Shown here piece by piece: positions 18,344-26,577 of a DNA stretch of 64,000 nt. The position numbers and the translations under genes were made by a program. The notes below the pieces were generated by a model. That model was not told where the DNA came from, ran no database searches, and saw only the letters and a list, made by a program, of their open reading frames with translations. Source of the DNA: Rikenellaceae bacterium (GTDB taxonomy: Bacteria; Bacteroidota; Bacteroidia; Bacteroidales; Rikenellaceae); contig SUZX01000003.1 of NCBI GenBank assembly GCA_015059735.1, forward strand, positions 1 to 64,000, given 5' to 3'. The number at the start of each line of letters is the position of its first letter. Position 1 is the first letter of the stretch.

Positions 18344-19240
18344 CTATTCAAAAATTCCATACTTGTGAAGAGTCCAATCTTGAGATTTTTGTCTTTTGCT
18401 AACAGGTTTGATTATAATCACACTCATCTGCTTATTGCCGATATGAGAACAATTGGTTCTCATGGCAGGTACATATTTGTTGTCAATGCCCAAAGGAATA
18501 CTGCGAACCAAATTGATATACCATTGGGTACACTCTCTGTTCGGACCGTAAAAATCATTTGTTATTTCTAGTGCTCCTAAGAATCCTTTTGTCGCTTTTG
18601 TAGGTTCTCCCTTCATGGTCAGTATCTCCCATTGACCGTCTTTGCATACTACAAAATGGCTGATGGACAAATAGTTGTGGACGTATATGATTCGGTCGTA
18701 TATATCTGGAAAGATTTGTCGATATTTTTTAGACTCGTATAAATCATCCTCATCATAATATAGGCCGCAGTATTTACCGTCAAGCGTATAAAGGAAACAT
18801 CTGTTGTTGCGCAAAAAATTAGCGCATTTTTTTGGAAGCCCATACGTGTTTCTTAATGGATATTTTATGCCTGATTCGGTTTCGGCATACGCATATCCTT
18901 CCTCATCTTTTTTTAGAGTATAGCATTCTTTTTCAAATAAGAACATTTGCGCGTCAGCATTGTATAAATACTCCTTCCCGTTTTCGCTCATAATAAACAT
19001 ATTCTCACTGCCCGAAACTTCATCCAATCCTAACGGTTGAAATGAATCAATCACAAAGTCACTGAGGTAGATTTTGTTATAGGCATCATAAATGGCCCAC
19101 TTCTGCGTGCCTTTGGCACGGCGCATTTCAGTTTTCACCTTACCTGTAAGGTAGTCTTTTTCGACAAGTATTATTTTTTCGAATCTTTGACACGACAGTA
19201 ATAAGCATACGATGCAACCTGCTAATAGGATTTTTTTCAT
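18344..19240 (-). CDS. Lipoprotein of unknown function (WG-repeat-like)
   Basis: I do not recognise a named family. The 298-aa protein starts with a lipoprotein signal (MKKILLAGCIVCLLLSCQ; lipobox LLSC). The body has loosely repeated segments of the form KWAIYDAYNKIYL, GKEYLYNADAQMFL, GKYCGLYYDEDDLY and QWEILTMKGEPTKA, which recall WG-type beta-propeller repeats but are degenerate. It overlaps the preceding gene by 4 nt (ATGA), so the two are surely coexpressed. Base composition is more A+T-rich than the flanking genes, which suggests acquisition from elsewhere. It is probably periplasmic or surface-exposed. Confidence 0.75.
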   Translation of the reverse strand: MKKILLAGCIVCLLLSCQRFEKIILVEKDYLTGKVKTEMRRAKGTQKWAIYDAYNKIYLSDFVIDSFQPLGLDEVSGSENMFIMSENGKEYLYNADAQMFLFEKECYTLKKDEEGYAYAETESGIKYPLRNTYGLPKKCANFLRNNRCFLYTLDGKYCGLYYDEDDLYESKKYRQIFPDIYDRIIYVHNYLSISHFVVCKDGQWEILTMKGEPTKATKGFLGALEITNDFYGPNRECTQWYINLVRSIPLGIDNKYVPAMRTNCSHIGNKQMSVIIIKPVSKRQKSQDWTLHKYGIFE

Positions 19241-20328
19241 AGTGATTCTGTTGTATTGGGATAAACAATAATTCCTGTTAAATAGCCTGACTCCTCTGAT
19301 ATTTTCTTGAATTTGCCATTTTTCCAGATTCCAGGAGCGTATCCGTTATCTCCTGCACAATAGACATCCTCTCCAACAACGGAGATATCAAATACACTCG
19401 CACCGATTTCGCGGAGGGGAACATATTGCCCATTCACCCAGTATGCAGGAGTTTTGAATTTAGATTCTTCATAGTAACCACAGAGATAATAGTTGCCATT
19501 GAATATTCGCGCACTATGAAAGTAACTATTGCCTTGTCTGCCGTCGCTAAGAGCTTTTCGCCATCCGTTCTCCCAATATATATCCTTTTCATCCCCGTCA
19601 TATTCGAAGCTGCTAATCCAACCTGAAATATAAATTTTCTTCCCATCACCAACGATTGTACTTGCATCCGAATAGCGGTGATTATCGAGATCTTGTCGTT
19701 TGCCGTCAATCCAAAAGCAAGCTTTTTTGGTTCGTACCCAAGCATATTGATACCACTCCAACAAGAAGTTGTCGAATCCTACAATATGCACACGATTGTC
19801 GGGATCGATATAGATGCCGTTTGCACAACCTCCTTTCTTGCCATTGGTTAATGTGTATAGTAATTTCCCATTTTTCCAACATTTGGCAACATTGAATCGA
19901 AATAATTTTTCATTTCTCCAGTTTGTGTGCCACGAACCGGTTTGCTCGCATCCTACGCAATAGACATCTGTACCATTTACGGCGATTTGTTGAATTAAAG
20001 CATTGTGCTTTCCGTCAGTCACATAGGTAGGCTCGCCGTTTTTCCAATATACGGCGATCTTGAAATCTGGAGAGTTCCATGTGGTGCCTGCGCAATAAAT
20101 ATCATTGCCAGCCTGTACCATATCGTGAACAGCCGTATTTGCATAGGAGGATTTCAGATAAATTCGCTCACCGGAAGGAGTGGTATAGAATCCTTTGTGC
20201 TCGTCGTTAGAAGGACGTAAGTTTCCGCAAACTACAATAGCGTTCACCTCTTCCTTTTCTTGGTTGCATGAAATAGTAAACAATAGGGCGATTATTGCGA
20301 AAAATCGACACATGGATGGTGGTTTCAT
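19237..20328 (-). CDS. Lipoprotein with about six YWKNG beta-propeller-like repeats
   Basis: A 363-aa lipoprotein (lipobox TISC, MCRFFAIIALLFTISC) of unrecognised family. It has at least six tandem repeats of 40-50 residues with the pattern xYWxNGxxxxL-xxG ... I.V.G.DVYxxG: AVYWKNGEPTYV, AKCWKNGKLLYT, ACFWIDGKRQDL, DIYWENGWRKAL, PAYWVNGQYVPL and PGIWKNGKFKKI, each followed by a strand such as GTDVYCVG, KKIYISG or EDVYCAG. An additional diverged unit precedes them (GNDIYCAG). This is best explained by a six- or seven-bladed propeller. It heads a two-gene unit with its own promoter in repeat copy B. Binding, not catalysis, is the likely role; the partner is unknown. Confidence 0.78.
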   Translation of the reverse strand: MKPPSMCRFFAIIALLFTISCNQEKEEVNAIVVCGNLRPSNDEHKGFYTTPSGERIYLKSSYANTAVHDMVQAGNDIYCAGTTWNSPDFKIAVYWKNGEPTYVTDGKHNALIQQIAVNGTDVYCVGCEQTGSWHTNWRNEKLFRFNVAKCWKNGKLLYTLTNGKKGGCANGIYIDPDNRVHIVGFDNFLLEWYQYAWVRTKKACFWIDGKRQDLDNHRYSDASTIVGDGKKIYISGWISSFEYDGDEKDIYWENGWRKALSDGRQGNSYFHSARIFNGNYYLCGYYEESKFKTPAYWVNGQYVPLREIGASVFDISVVGEDVYCAGDNGYAPGIWKNGKFKKISEESGYLTGIIVYPNTTESL

Positions 20329-20348
20329 AGAGTTATTATTTGATCATC

Positions 20349-20543
20349 ATATCACAAAGGTAACAGAAATTCTCAATTATCCCAATAGTTTCAAATATCC
20401 TATTTTAATAATTATTTTTTAACTTATTGATTTAGTGATAATTATAGCTTCACTTATAACTTTTGTAACTATCAAAAAAGGTCTTAACTGATTGGCATCC
20501 AATTATTAGGAATTTTTCTTATTACTGAAAGAGCATTATAAAT
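20349..20543 (-). repeat. Promoter-bearing intergenic repeat, copy B
   Basis: Second copy of the element at 17894-18088, in direct orientation and about 2.45 kb away, just upstream of the YWKNG-repeat lipoprotein. It keeps the same order of conserved blocks. The copies have diverged by substitutions and short indels, so the duplication is not recent. The remaining sequence up to 20583 shows no gene. Confidence 0.75.
20355..20385 (-). promoter_or_regulatory. Promoter within repeat copy B, for the lipoprotein pair
   Basis: Minus strand TTGG, a 19-nt spacer and TACCTTTG, ending 27 nt before the ATG at 20328. The same boxes are kept in copy A. Confidence 0.65.
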
Positions 20544-20583
20544 AAAATCTCCTACTTACAGAGTGGCTGTTGCGAAATTTTAT

Positions 20584-20591
20584 TATCTTTG
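20584..20591 (+). promoter_or_regulatory. Promoter -7 element of the polyprenyl synthase gene
   Basis: Plus strand TATCTTTG. The ORF-track start at 20589 would lie inside it, so the true start must be downstream, in agreement with the ATG at 20673. No clear -33 box is present. Confidence 0.6.
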
Positions 20592-20672
20592 CATGAATTA
20601 TGTGGCAATCCGACGTTTTGTACGATGCAAAAAGGTCGGCTCGAAGATCCGAGATGCCGGAAAAGTTTGTTT

Positions 20673-21662
20673 ATGATAACACTCGATCTCATCCGCAAGC
20701 CCGTAACCGCCGAATTGCAGGCCTACGACGAATTTGTCGAACGGCAGTTTACGGCCGAAGGAGAATTACTCTCCGAGATGTTGCATTATGCGCTGACATC
20801 GCGGGGCAAAGGGATTCGGCCGTTGCTGGTCATGCTTTCGGGAGCGATGAACGCTGCGGTGAAGGGGGCGGCAACAGGACGACGAGCCTGCTTGGCTGCC
20901 ATGTTGGTTGAAATGATTCATGTAACATCGCTCATTCATGACGATGTGATCGATGAGTCGGATACACGTCGCGGACGACCTTCGGTCAATGCGCGTTGGC
21001 AGTCGCAAAAAGCGGTAATTTTAGGTGACTATATCCTTGCTCGCAATGTAAGTCTCGGACTCCAAAGCGGACAATACGATTTGGTGACGCTTATTTGCGG
21101 CTCGATGGCTGCATTATGCGAGGGCGAAATGTTGCAATCGGAATGCGCCGGTAAGCAGGAGATGAACCGCCAGAAATACCTCGACATAGTCTATAAAAAG
21201 ACCGCATTTCTGCTCGGCATCAGCGCATCGGCCGGAGCAATGGCTGTGGGAGCTACTCGCGATAAGGTGACCTTGATGCGTCGATTTGGCGAAGCGCTGG
21301 GTATGGCGTTTCAAGTACAGGACGACATCCTCGACTACCGTGCGGATGCACAAACCGGAAAACCGACCAATAACGACCTGCGCGAGGGAAAAATCACACT
21401 CCCACTGTTGGTTATATTGGATAAATCTTCGGAAGAACGGCGGAAAGAGTTGCTGAAATTATTGGGACGGTGTCACAACGAGGATGATGCAGTGCATCAA
21501 TTGCAGCAGATTGTCGTAGAAGAAGGCGGTTTGGAGTTTGCGGCACAAGTAATGCAAAGCTATATCCAAAAGGCCATTAATATGTTGTCCGAATATGAGC
21601 CGTCAGAGTATCGTTCGGCATTGATCAACCTCTGCACTTATATCGTCGAGCGCGACCGGTAA
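20673..21662 (+). CDS. All-trans polyprenyl diphosphate synthase
   Basis: Chain-elongating prenyltransferase that adds isopentenyl units to an allylic diphosphate, probably for the menaquinone side chain. I start at MITLDLIRKPVTAELQ; the 28 codons before it overlap the promoter and show no family similarity. The two aspartate-rich Mg-binding motifs are present: LIHDDVIDESDTRRGRPS (first, DDxxD) and AFQVQDDILDYRAD (second). The GKGIRPLLVML block and the KTAFLLGISASAGA segment also fit. It has 329 aa, typical of medium- to long-chain synthases. Product length cannot be told from sequence with certainty. Confidence 0.94.
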   Translation: MITLDLIRKPVTAELQAYDEFVERQFTAEGELLSEMLHYALTSRGKGIRPLLVMLSGAMNAAVKGAATGRRACLAAMLVEMIHVTSLIHDDVIDESDTRRGRPSVNARWQSQKAVILGDYILARNVSLGLQSGQYDLVTLICGSMAALCEGEMLQSECAGKQEMNRQKYLDIVYKKTAFLLGISASAGAMAVGATRDKVTLMRRFGEALGMAFQVQDDILDYRADAQTGKPTNNDLREGKITLPLLVILDKSSEERRKELLKLLGRCHNEDDAVHQLQQIVVEEGGLEFAAQVMQSYIQKAINMLSEYEPSEYRSALINLCTYIVERDR

Positions 21663-21730
21663 GCGCATCACGCAAAACAGAAACGACATAACAAACAACT
21701 AAAAACCAAATATTCACCAATCTAATTTTA

Positions 21731-23008
21731 ATGCACATGAAACAAAAAAGTAACGTATTGGCCATCATCGTGATGATCCTGCTGTTCGGTATGATCTCAT
21801 TTGTGACCAATTTGGCATCGCCTATGGGTGATGTATTGAAAAACCAATTCAGTGTTGCCAACTGGATGGGTACGCTAGGTGTGTTTGCCAACTTTATTGC
21901 TTATGCGGTAATGGGTATCCCCGCCGGTAATATGCTTCAAAAGTATGGCTATAAAAAGACAGCTTTGGTTGCTATTGCCGTAGGTTTTACGGGAGTTGCC
22001 ATTCAGACCATTTCGGGCTTTGCCGGATCGTTCGGTATCTATCTGTTGGGAGCTTTCATTGCCGGTTTCTCGATGTGTATGTTAAACATCGTTGTTAACC
22101 CGATGCTCAATAAATTGGCAGGTGGTGGCAACAAGGGTAATCAGCTTATTCAAGTGGGCGGTTCGTTTAACTCGTTGATGGGTACGGCTGTTATCATCCT
22201 CACCGGTTTGTTGATCCCCAACATTGCCAAAGCACAGATCAGCCAGGTGTTCCCCTTGATGTATACCGCATTGGCAATCTTTGCCGTAGCTTTCATTGTA
22301 GTATTCTTTACGGCAATTCCCGAGAATGCTCCCCAAGCCGCTGCTAAGGCCGAGAAGTCGCAGTATGGTCCTTTGTCGTTCCGTCACTTTGTGTTGGGTG
22401 CTATCGCAATCTTCGTTTATGTAGGCGTAGAGGTAGGTATTCCGAACGTGCTGCAAAAATGGTTGAATGTAGCTCTTACCGTAGATAATGCTACTGCTAT
22501 TGCCGGTACGGTTGCCGGTACATATTGGTTCTTGATGCTCATCGGCCGTCTGACCGGTGCTGCTATCGGTAGCAAGGTTTCGGCGAAGGCAATGTTGGCC
22601 GTTGTTTCGGTTGTCGGTTTGTGCCTCACGCTGGGTGCTATCTTCTTGGATCCCGCAACGATGGTTAACCTTCCTGTATTCGATGGCGCGAAAGGCTTTG
22701 CTATGGCCGAGGTACCTATCAATGCTGCGTTGCTCGTATTGTGCGGTCTTTGCACATCGGTAATGTGGGGCGGTATCTTTAACCTTGCCGTCGAGGGTCT
22801 GGGTAAATACACCGAGAAAGCTTCGGGTATCTTCATGGCATTGGTTTGCGGTGGTGGTATTCTCCCGCTTTTGCAAAACGGTATCGTTGACTGGACGGGT
22901 AGCTACTTGGCAAGCTACTGGGTAATTATCGCAGGTTTGGCATACATGCTCTTCTATGCTCTCGTCGGCTCGAAAAATGTCAACAAAGATATTCCCGTAG
23001 AAGACTAA
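21731..23008 (+). CDS. Sugar MFS transporter, FHS (fucose / glucose-galactose) type
   Basis: A 425-aa, twelve-helix major facilitator of the FHS family (FucP/GluP-like), expected to import a monosaccharide by proton symport. The N-terminal block FGMISFVTNLASPMGDVLKNQFSVANWMGTLGVFANFIAYAVMGIPAGNMLQKYGYKKT matches that family. The helix with GAFIAGFSMCMLNIVVNPMLNKLAGGG and later NAALLVLCGLCTSVMWGGIFNLAVEGLGKYTEKASGIF are characteristic. Two in-frame Met codons (21731 and 21737) make the exact start uncertain by two residues. It stands alone, with a terminator behind it. The sugar is not determined. Confidence 0.92.
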   Translation: MHMKQKSNVLAIIVMILLFGMISFVTNLASPMGDVLKNQFSVANWMGTLGVFANFIAYAVMGIPAGNMLQKYGYKKTALVAIAVGFTGVAIQTISGFAGSFGIYLLGAFIAGFSMCMLNIVVNPMLNKLAGGGNKGNQLIQVGGSFNSLMGTAVIILTGLLIPNIAKAQISQVFPLMYTALAIFAVAFIVVFFTAIPENAPQAAAKAEKSQYGPLSFRHFVLGAIAIFVYVGVEVGIPNVLQKWLNVALTVDNATAIAGTVAGTYWFLMLIGRLTGAAIGSKVSAKAMLAVVSVVGLCLTLGAIFLDPATMVNLPVFDGAKGFAMAEVPINAALLVLCGLCTSVMWGGIFNLAVEGLGKYTEKASGIFMALVCGGGILPLLQNGIVDWTGSYLASYWVIIAGLAYMLFYALVGSKNVNKDIPVED

Positions 23009-23059
23009 TCGGATCGTGAAAAGAGGGATCGAATAATAAATCCCCTATTGTCGTAATTT

Positions 23060-23094
23060 CGCCCTTGTCAGGATGCTTCTGACGAGGGCGATTT
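23060..23094 (+). terminator. Terminator after the MFS sugar transporter
   Basis: CGCCCTTGTCA-ggatgcttc-TGACGAGGGCG, an 11-nt arm pair with one mismatch, followed by ATTTCATATT. It lies 50 nt after the stop codon. Confidence 0.65.
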
Positions 23095-23182
23095 CATATT
23101 ATAAAAAAGATATGTCAAACAAACTCTTCGTTGATATATGCCTAAACAAAACCGATACCTATCCCCATAAAAAGACCCATTT

Positions 23183-23214
23183 TTTGTATAAATAGGATTT
23201 TATAACTATATTTG
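23183..23214 (+). promoter_or_regulatory. Promoter of the BamA/TamA-like gene
   Basis: Plus strand TTTG, a 20-nt spacer and TATATTTG, a near-perfect Bacteroidota promoter. Transcription would start near 23221, which rules out the ORF-track ATG at 23212 and supports the ATG at 23236. Confidence 0.8.
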
Positions 23215-23235
23215 CGCACTCATCAATACCCTAAC

Positions 23236-24699
23236 ATGAAGAACTTTATAAAAATTCTGTTCTTATCGGCTCTACTTTTGAGCGTCACAATAAGTTCCGC
23301 CCAAAAGCGAGAGCACACCGACAATAAACAGGTCGTTCCGATTGCCGGAATCCATACACCAATCGATCACAAAGATCAGTCGGTCTCACTTTCAACCGAC
23401 ACCCTCTCCATCACTCCCAAAAAGAAAGGATTTCTACGTCGCATCATCGACTATTACAATCGTTCGAATGTGGATCGCACCTTCGAGAAGAAGATCGATT
23501 GGAGCATCGCTCCGGGTCCGAACTACTCGTCGGATGTAGGTTTCGGTATCGGTTTCTTGATTGCCGGACTCTATCGTTTGGATCGTACCGACTCGATCAC
23601 CGCTCCTTCCAACGTTTCGATTTATGGCAATGTTACCACCGAGAAATTTTTCTTGTTGCGTTTCTCGGGTGATAATATCTTCAACCACAACAAGCAACGT
23701 TTGAGCTATTCGGGAGCCTTCGTCTATTTTCCGGGTGCTTTCTACGGCATCGGCCACAAAGCCGGCGAGGAGGGATACGCACAAGATTTGACAACCACAA
23801 TGGGTATCGCTCGCATTTCCTACTGTTCAGCAGTTGTCGGACGACTCTATCTCGGAGTGAGTGCCGAACTCAACTACTCGGGGTCCAAATACAAAAAAAC
23901 GGGTGTAAGTAGCACAAGATTCGAAAAAATTAAAGACGACGTTGATAACGGGAAAGAAAATCCACTAACAGGAGATTTCCGCAAGGTATATGACACTTGG
24001 GCAGAGGATGTGGCTAACGGTGTTTCGAAAGAGAATTTGCGTTACGATCCCGACAAGCAGGATCCTTTCTCCAACTATTTCAACGATCCGGCACATCCTG
24101 AGCGGGTCAGCGAGAAAGCCAATGCATTCAATACCAATATCGGTCTTTTTGCACAATACGACACACGCGACCTGACATTCAACGCCTCGAAAGGTATTTT
24201 TGTCAAGGGTGAAGTCAAATGGTATCCGAAATGGTTGGGTAACACAGGTCGTCACTTTGGCCGTTTCGCACTGACGTTCGATGCCTACCAAAAGTTGTGG
24301 AAAGGAGCAATCCTTGCTTATGACCTCTATACCGACATTGTGTTCGGCACACCCTCTTGGCACATGTACGCCAAATTGGGCGGTATGGAGCGCATGCGCG
24401 GATATTACGAGGGTCGTTATCGCGACAAACGTTTGGTCGAAACCCAATTGGAGTTACGCCAAAAAATCTACCGTCGTCACGGCATTGTCGGTTGGATCGG
24501 TGCCGGTCAAGTATGGGGAACGGCTCCTTTCAATTGGGGCAATACCTTATATAGTTTCGGTTGCGGTTATCGTTTCGAATTCAAGAAACGCATGAACATA
24601 CGTCTCGACTACGGTTGGGGTGTTTATGGCAATCAACATCTGCCGTGGGATCGCAAACGCTCGTCGGCATTTATGTTTACGGCATCCGAGGCGTTCTAA
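23236..24699 (+). CDS. BamA/TamA family outer-membrane barrel protein
   Basis: Outer-membrane beta-barrel of the Omp85 surface-antigen type without POTRA domains. The start at MKNFIKILFLSALLLSVTISSAQ gives a signal peptide. A linker of about 50 residues follows, then a beta-barrel made of alternating strands (FGIGFLIAGLYRL, VSIYGNVTTEKFFLLRFSGDN, LSYSGAFVYFPGAFYGIG, RLYLGVSAELNYSGSKY). The C-terminal part has the typical segments FNASKGIFVKGEVKWYP, GGMERMRGYYEGRYRDKRLVETQLELRQKIYRRHGIVGWIGAGQVWG, and ends RIDYGWGVYGN...FTASEAF. It has 487 aa. The RMRGYYEGRYRDK motif corresponds to the RGY/F motif in barrel lid loop 6. Role unknown; it is not the essential BamA, which has POTRA domains. Confidence 0.87.
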   Translation: MKNFIKILFLSALLLSVTISSAQKREHTDNKQVVPIAGIHTPIDHKDQSVSLSTDTLSITPKKKGFLRRIIDYYNRSNVDRTFEKKIDWSIAPGPNYSSDVGFGIGFLIAGLYRLDRTDSITAPSNVSIYGNVTTEKFFLLRFSGDNIFNHNKQRLSYSGAFVYFPGAFYGIGHKAGEEGYAQDLTTTMGIARISYCSAVVGRLYLGVSAELNYSGSKYKKTGVSSTRFEKIKDDVDNGKENPLTGDFRKVYDTWAEDVANGVSKENLRYDPDKQDPFSNYFNDPAHPERVSEKANAFNTNIGLFAQYDTRDLTFNASKGIFVKGEVKWYPKWLGNTGRHFGRFALTFDAYQKLWKGAILAYDLYTDIVFGTPSWHMYAKLGGMERMRGYYEGRYRDKRLVETQLELRQKIYRRHGIVGWIGAGQVWGTAPFNWGNTLYSFGCGYRFEFKKRMNIRLDYGWGVYGNQHLPWDRKRSSAFMFTASEAF

Positions 24700-24715
24700 A
24701 AGGAGGATACAACGA

Positions 24716-25282
24716 CTACAAGATATACACGACGACAAAGCCGTCGTCCAAAGACACGGAGAGTTTGATAGGCTCTCCGTTTTTTATGCGACCTACCATA
24801 TTACGGCCGTTTCGCAGATCAACCTGTTCGATATGCAGATCGCGCAACAGATCCAACTCCACCTCTCCCGCGTATTTATAAAGTACCTCTTTGGCACACC
24901 ATAACGCCGCAGGGAGTAACGGATCATCGGACAAATTCTGTTCATCCTCCGACATACAACGCGAAGCTACCCGACTGAAATCGCGCCCGAGAGGCTCAAT
25001 ATCCACCGCACAACGTCGATCCGACATGACGACTGCAATCCTCTCCGAACAATGAGAAACCGAAATATACAAAGGGTAGTTGGTGATAATGGGAGCTCCA
25101 ACCTCGTTATAAGCAAATTGGGCATCAATACCTATTTCGCGACGCACCAAAGCCCGCCATGAAAGATACTCTGCGCAACGTTTGGGCGAGAATGTAGCTG
25201 CCGTAGCCAACTCATCGGCTGTCACCCATGTTGCCGCCTCTGCGACATCCATCGAAGTTCCAATCAGCAGTTTGCGGATCAT
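24716..25282 (-). CDS. 4'-phosphopantetheinyl transferase (Sfp-like)
   Basis: Transfers phosphopantetheine from coenzyme A to acyl- or peptidyl-carrier proteins. The three superfamily motifs are readable in 188 aa: ISVSHCSERIAVVMSDRRCAVDIEPLGRDF (with the Mg-binding Asp of VDIE) and WCAKEVLYKYAG (the W-x-x-KE-A/xxK motif). It overlaps the end of gldE by 4 nt (ATGA), so the pair is coexpressed; a phosphopantetheinyl transferase next to gldE is common in Bacteroidota. The convergent BamA/TamA-like gene ends only 16 nt from its stop, and that gene's likely terminator lies within this coding sequence. Confidence 0.92.
   Translation of the reverse strand: MIRKLLIGTSMDVAEAATWVTADELATAATFSPKRCAEYLSWRALVRREIGIDAQFAYNEVGAPIITNYPLYISVSHCSERIAVVMSDRRCAVDIEPLGRDFSRVASRCMSEDEQNLSDDPLLPAALWCAKEVLYKYAGEVELDLLRDLHIEQVDLRNGRNMVGRIKNGEPIKLSVSLDDGFVVVYIL
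24756..24785 (+). terminator. Terminator of the BamA/TamA-like gene, inside the convergent gene
   Basis: Plus strand ACGGAGAG-tttgatagg-CTCTCCGT followed by TTTTT, 57 nt after the barrel gene's stop. The bases also code for the C-terminal part of the phosphopantetheinyl transferase on the other strand. Confidence 0.7.
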
Positions 25283-26559
25283 AACAGATCGACACGAATT
25301 TTATCGACACGGCGACCGTCCATCTCCTGCACGGTAAATCGGATGGCATGCGCCGTGAAATTGTCGCCTTTGCGTGGGAAGTCGCGTTTGAGTTCAAGTA
25401 TTAGACCGGCCAACGTTTCGGCCTCACCACGTACATCGGAGAAAGTTTCTTCATCAATTTCAAGTACCCGCTCAAAATCTCCGATGTGGGTTTTACCCTC
25501 AAAGAGATAGCTCTTGGCATCGAGTCGCGTATAGAAACGCTCATCAGTATCACTCTCATCGGATATTTCGCCAACGATCTCTTCGATGATATCTTCCAAC
25601 GACACCAACCCCAATGTCGAGCCATACTCATCGACAACGATCGCCATGTGGATCTTATTGGCTTGGAAATCGGCCAACAGATCGTTGATCTTCTTGTGCT
25701 CGGGGATGAAATAGGGTCTGCGGATCAATTGCTGCCAACCAAACTCGTTGCCATTATTAATATAAGGTAACAGATCTTTGACATAAAGCGTTCCGCGAAT
25801 GTTATCCATATCCTCATCATAGACCGGAATACGAGAAAATCCCGAATCCATAATCGTTTTTTTTACGGTTTCATAATCGTCGGTTATCTCCAACGCCGTG
25901 ATGTCCACACGAGGTTTCATAATCTCCTGCACCTCGGTATTCACAAAGTTGACAATTCCCGACAACATTTCTTGCTCTTCGCGTGTTGCTCCTTGTGTCA
26001 TATCTACGGCGTCGGCCAACTCATCAAGCGAGATTTCGCTCCTATGTGCAGCCTTTTCACTGATCCGATTGCCCGTTTGCACTAATATGTATGAGAACGG
26101 ATAAACGAGCCAACGCAACAGCAACAACGGCTGCGCCACAAATGTGGCAAAACGCATGGGAATAGTCTGAGCTAATACTTTGGGGAGAATCTCGCCGAAA
26201 AGGAGCAACAAGAAAGTTACTACCACCGTCTTGAACAGAAATTCAAACCGATGGAAAGTAAAGAGCGAATCGACAACATTGGAGGTAAGTATGACGATAC
26301 AAATATTCACCAAATTATTGACTACCAATATGGTCGCCAATAGCTGATCGACGTTGCCCAACAAGCGCAGAATTGCCTCCGAGGCAGGATTTTTACGATC
26401 TTTTAGTTGTTGTATGTCTTTATGAGTCAGTGAGAAAAACGATGTTTCTGCGCCCGACACCAAAGCGGAGATACACAACAAGCACAACGATCCTACACAC
26501 GACGCAATGATCTGCGGCGAGAAATCATTAAAAACAATCCAAGAAGTCGTCTGATCCAA
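25279..26559 (-). CDS. gldE: GldE-like CNNM/CorC-type membrane protein
   Basis: A 426-aa member of the CNNM / HlyC-CorC family. It has a DUF21 transmembrane domain at the N-terminus (CVGSLCLLCISALVSGAETSFFSLTHKDIQQL, then helices to about 160), two CBS domains (IMKPRVDITALEITDDYETVKKTIMDSGFSRIPVYDEDMDNIRGTLYVKDLL and ADFQANKIHMAIVVDEYGSTLGLVSLEDIIEEIVGEISDE), and the C-terminal CorC_HlyC domain. The arrangement and its phosphopantetheinyl transferase neighbour fit GldE, which stabilises gliding machinery in gliding Bacteroidota. I see no other gliding genes here, so a general metal-ion role is as likely. ftsZ lies 18 nt upstream. Confidence 0.85.
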   Translation of the reverse strand: MDQTTSWIVFNDFSPQIIASCVGSLCLLCISALVSGAETSFFSLTHKDIQQLKDRKNPASEAILRLLGNVDQLLATILVVNNLVNICIVILTSNVVDSLFTFHRFEFLFKTVVVTFLLLLFGEILPKVLAQTIPMRFATFVAQPLLLLRWLVYPFSYILVQTGNRISEKAAHRSEISLDELADAVDMTQGATREEQEMLSGIVNFVNTEVQEIMKPRVDITALEITDDYETVKKTIMDSGFSRIPVYDEDMDNIRGTLYVKDLLPYINNGNEFGWQQLIRRPYFIPEHKKINDLLADFQANKIHMAIVVDEYGSTLGLVSLEDIIEEIVGEISDESDTDERFYTRLDAKSYLFEGKTHIGDFERVLEIDEETFSDVRGEAETLAGLILELKRDFPRKGDNFTAHAIRFTVQEMDGRRVDKIRVDLL

Positions 26560-26577
26560 CGTTGCAAAGTATTAGAG

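Noticed and set aside
18251-18571. 106-aa plus-strand ORF across the palindrome
   Set aside because: It is antisense to the end of the second lipoprotein gene and owes its openness to the palindrome; kept only as part of the repeat observation.
22082-22876. 264-aa minus-strand ORF inside the sugar transporter
   Set aside because: Antisense to a clear twelve-helix MFS gene; the sequence is rich in Gln, His, Arg and Thr, as expected of a mirror frame.
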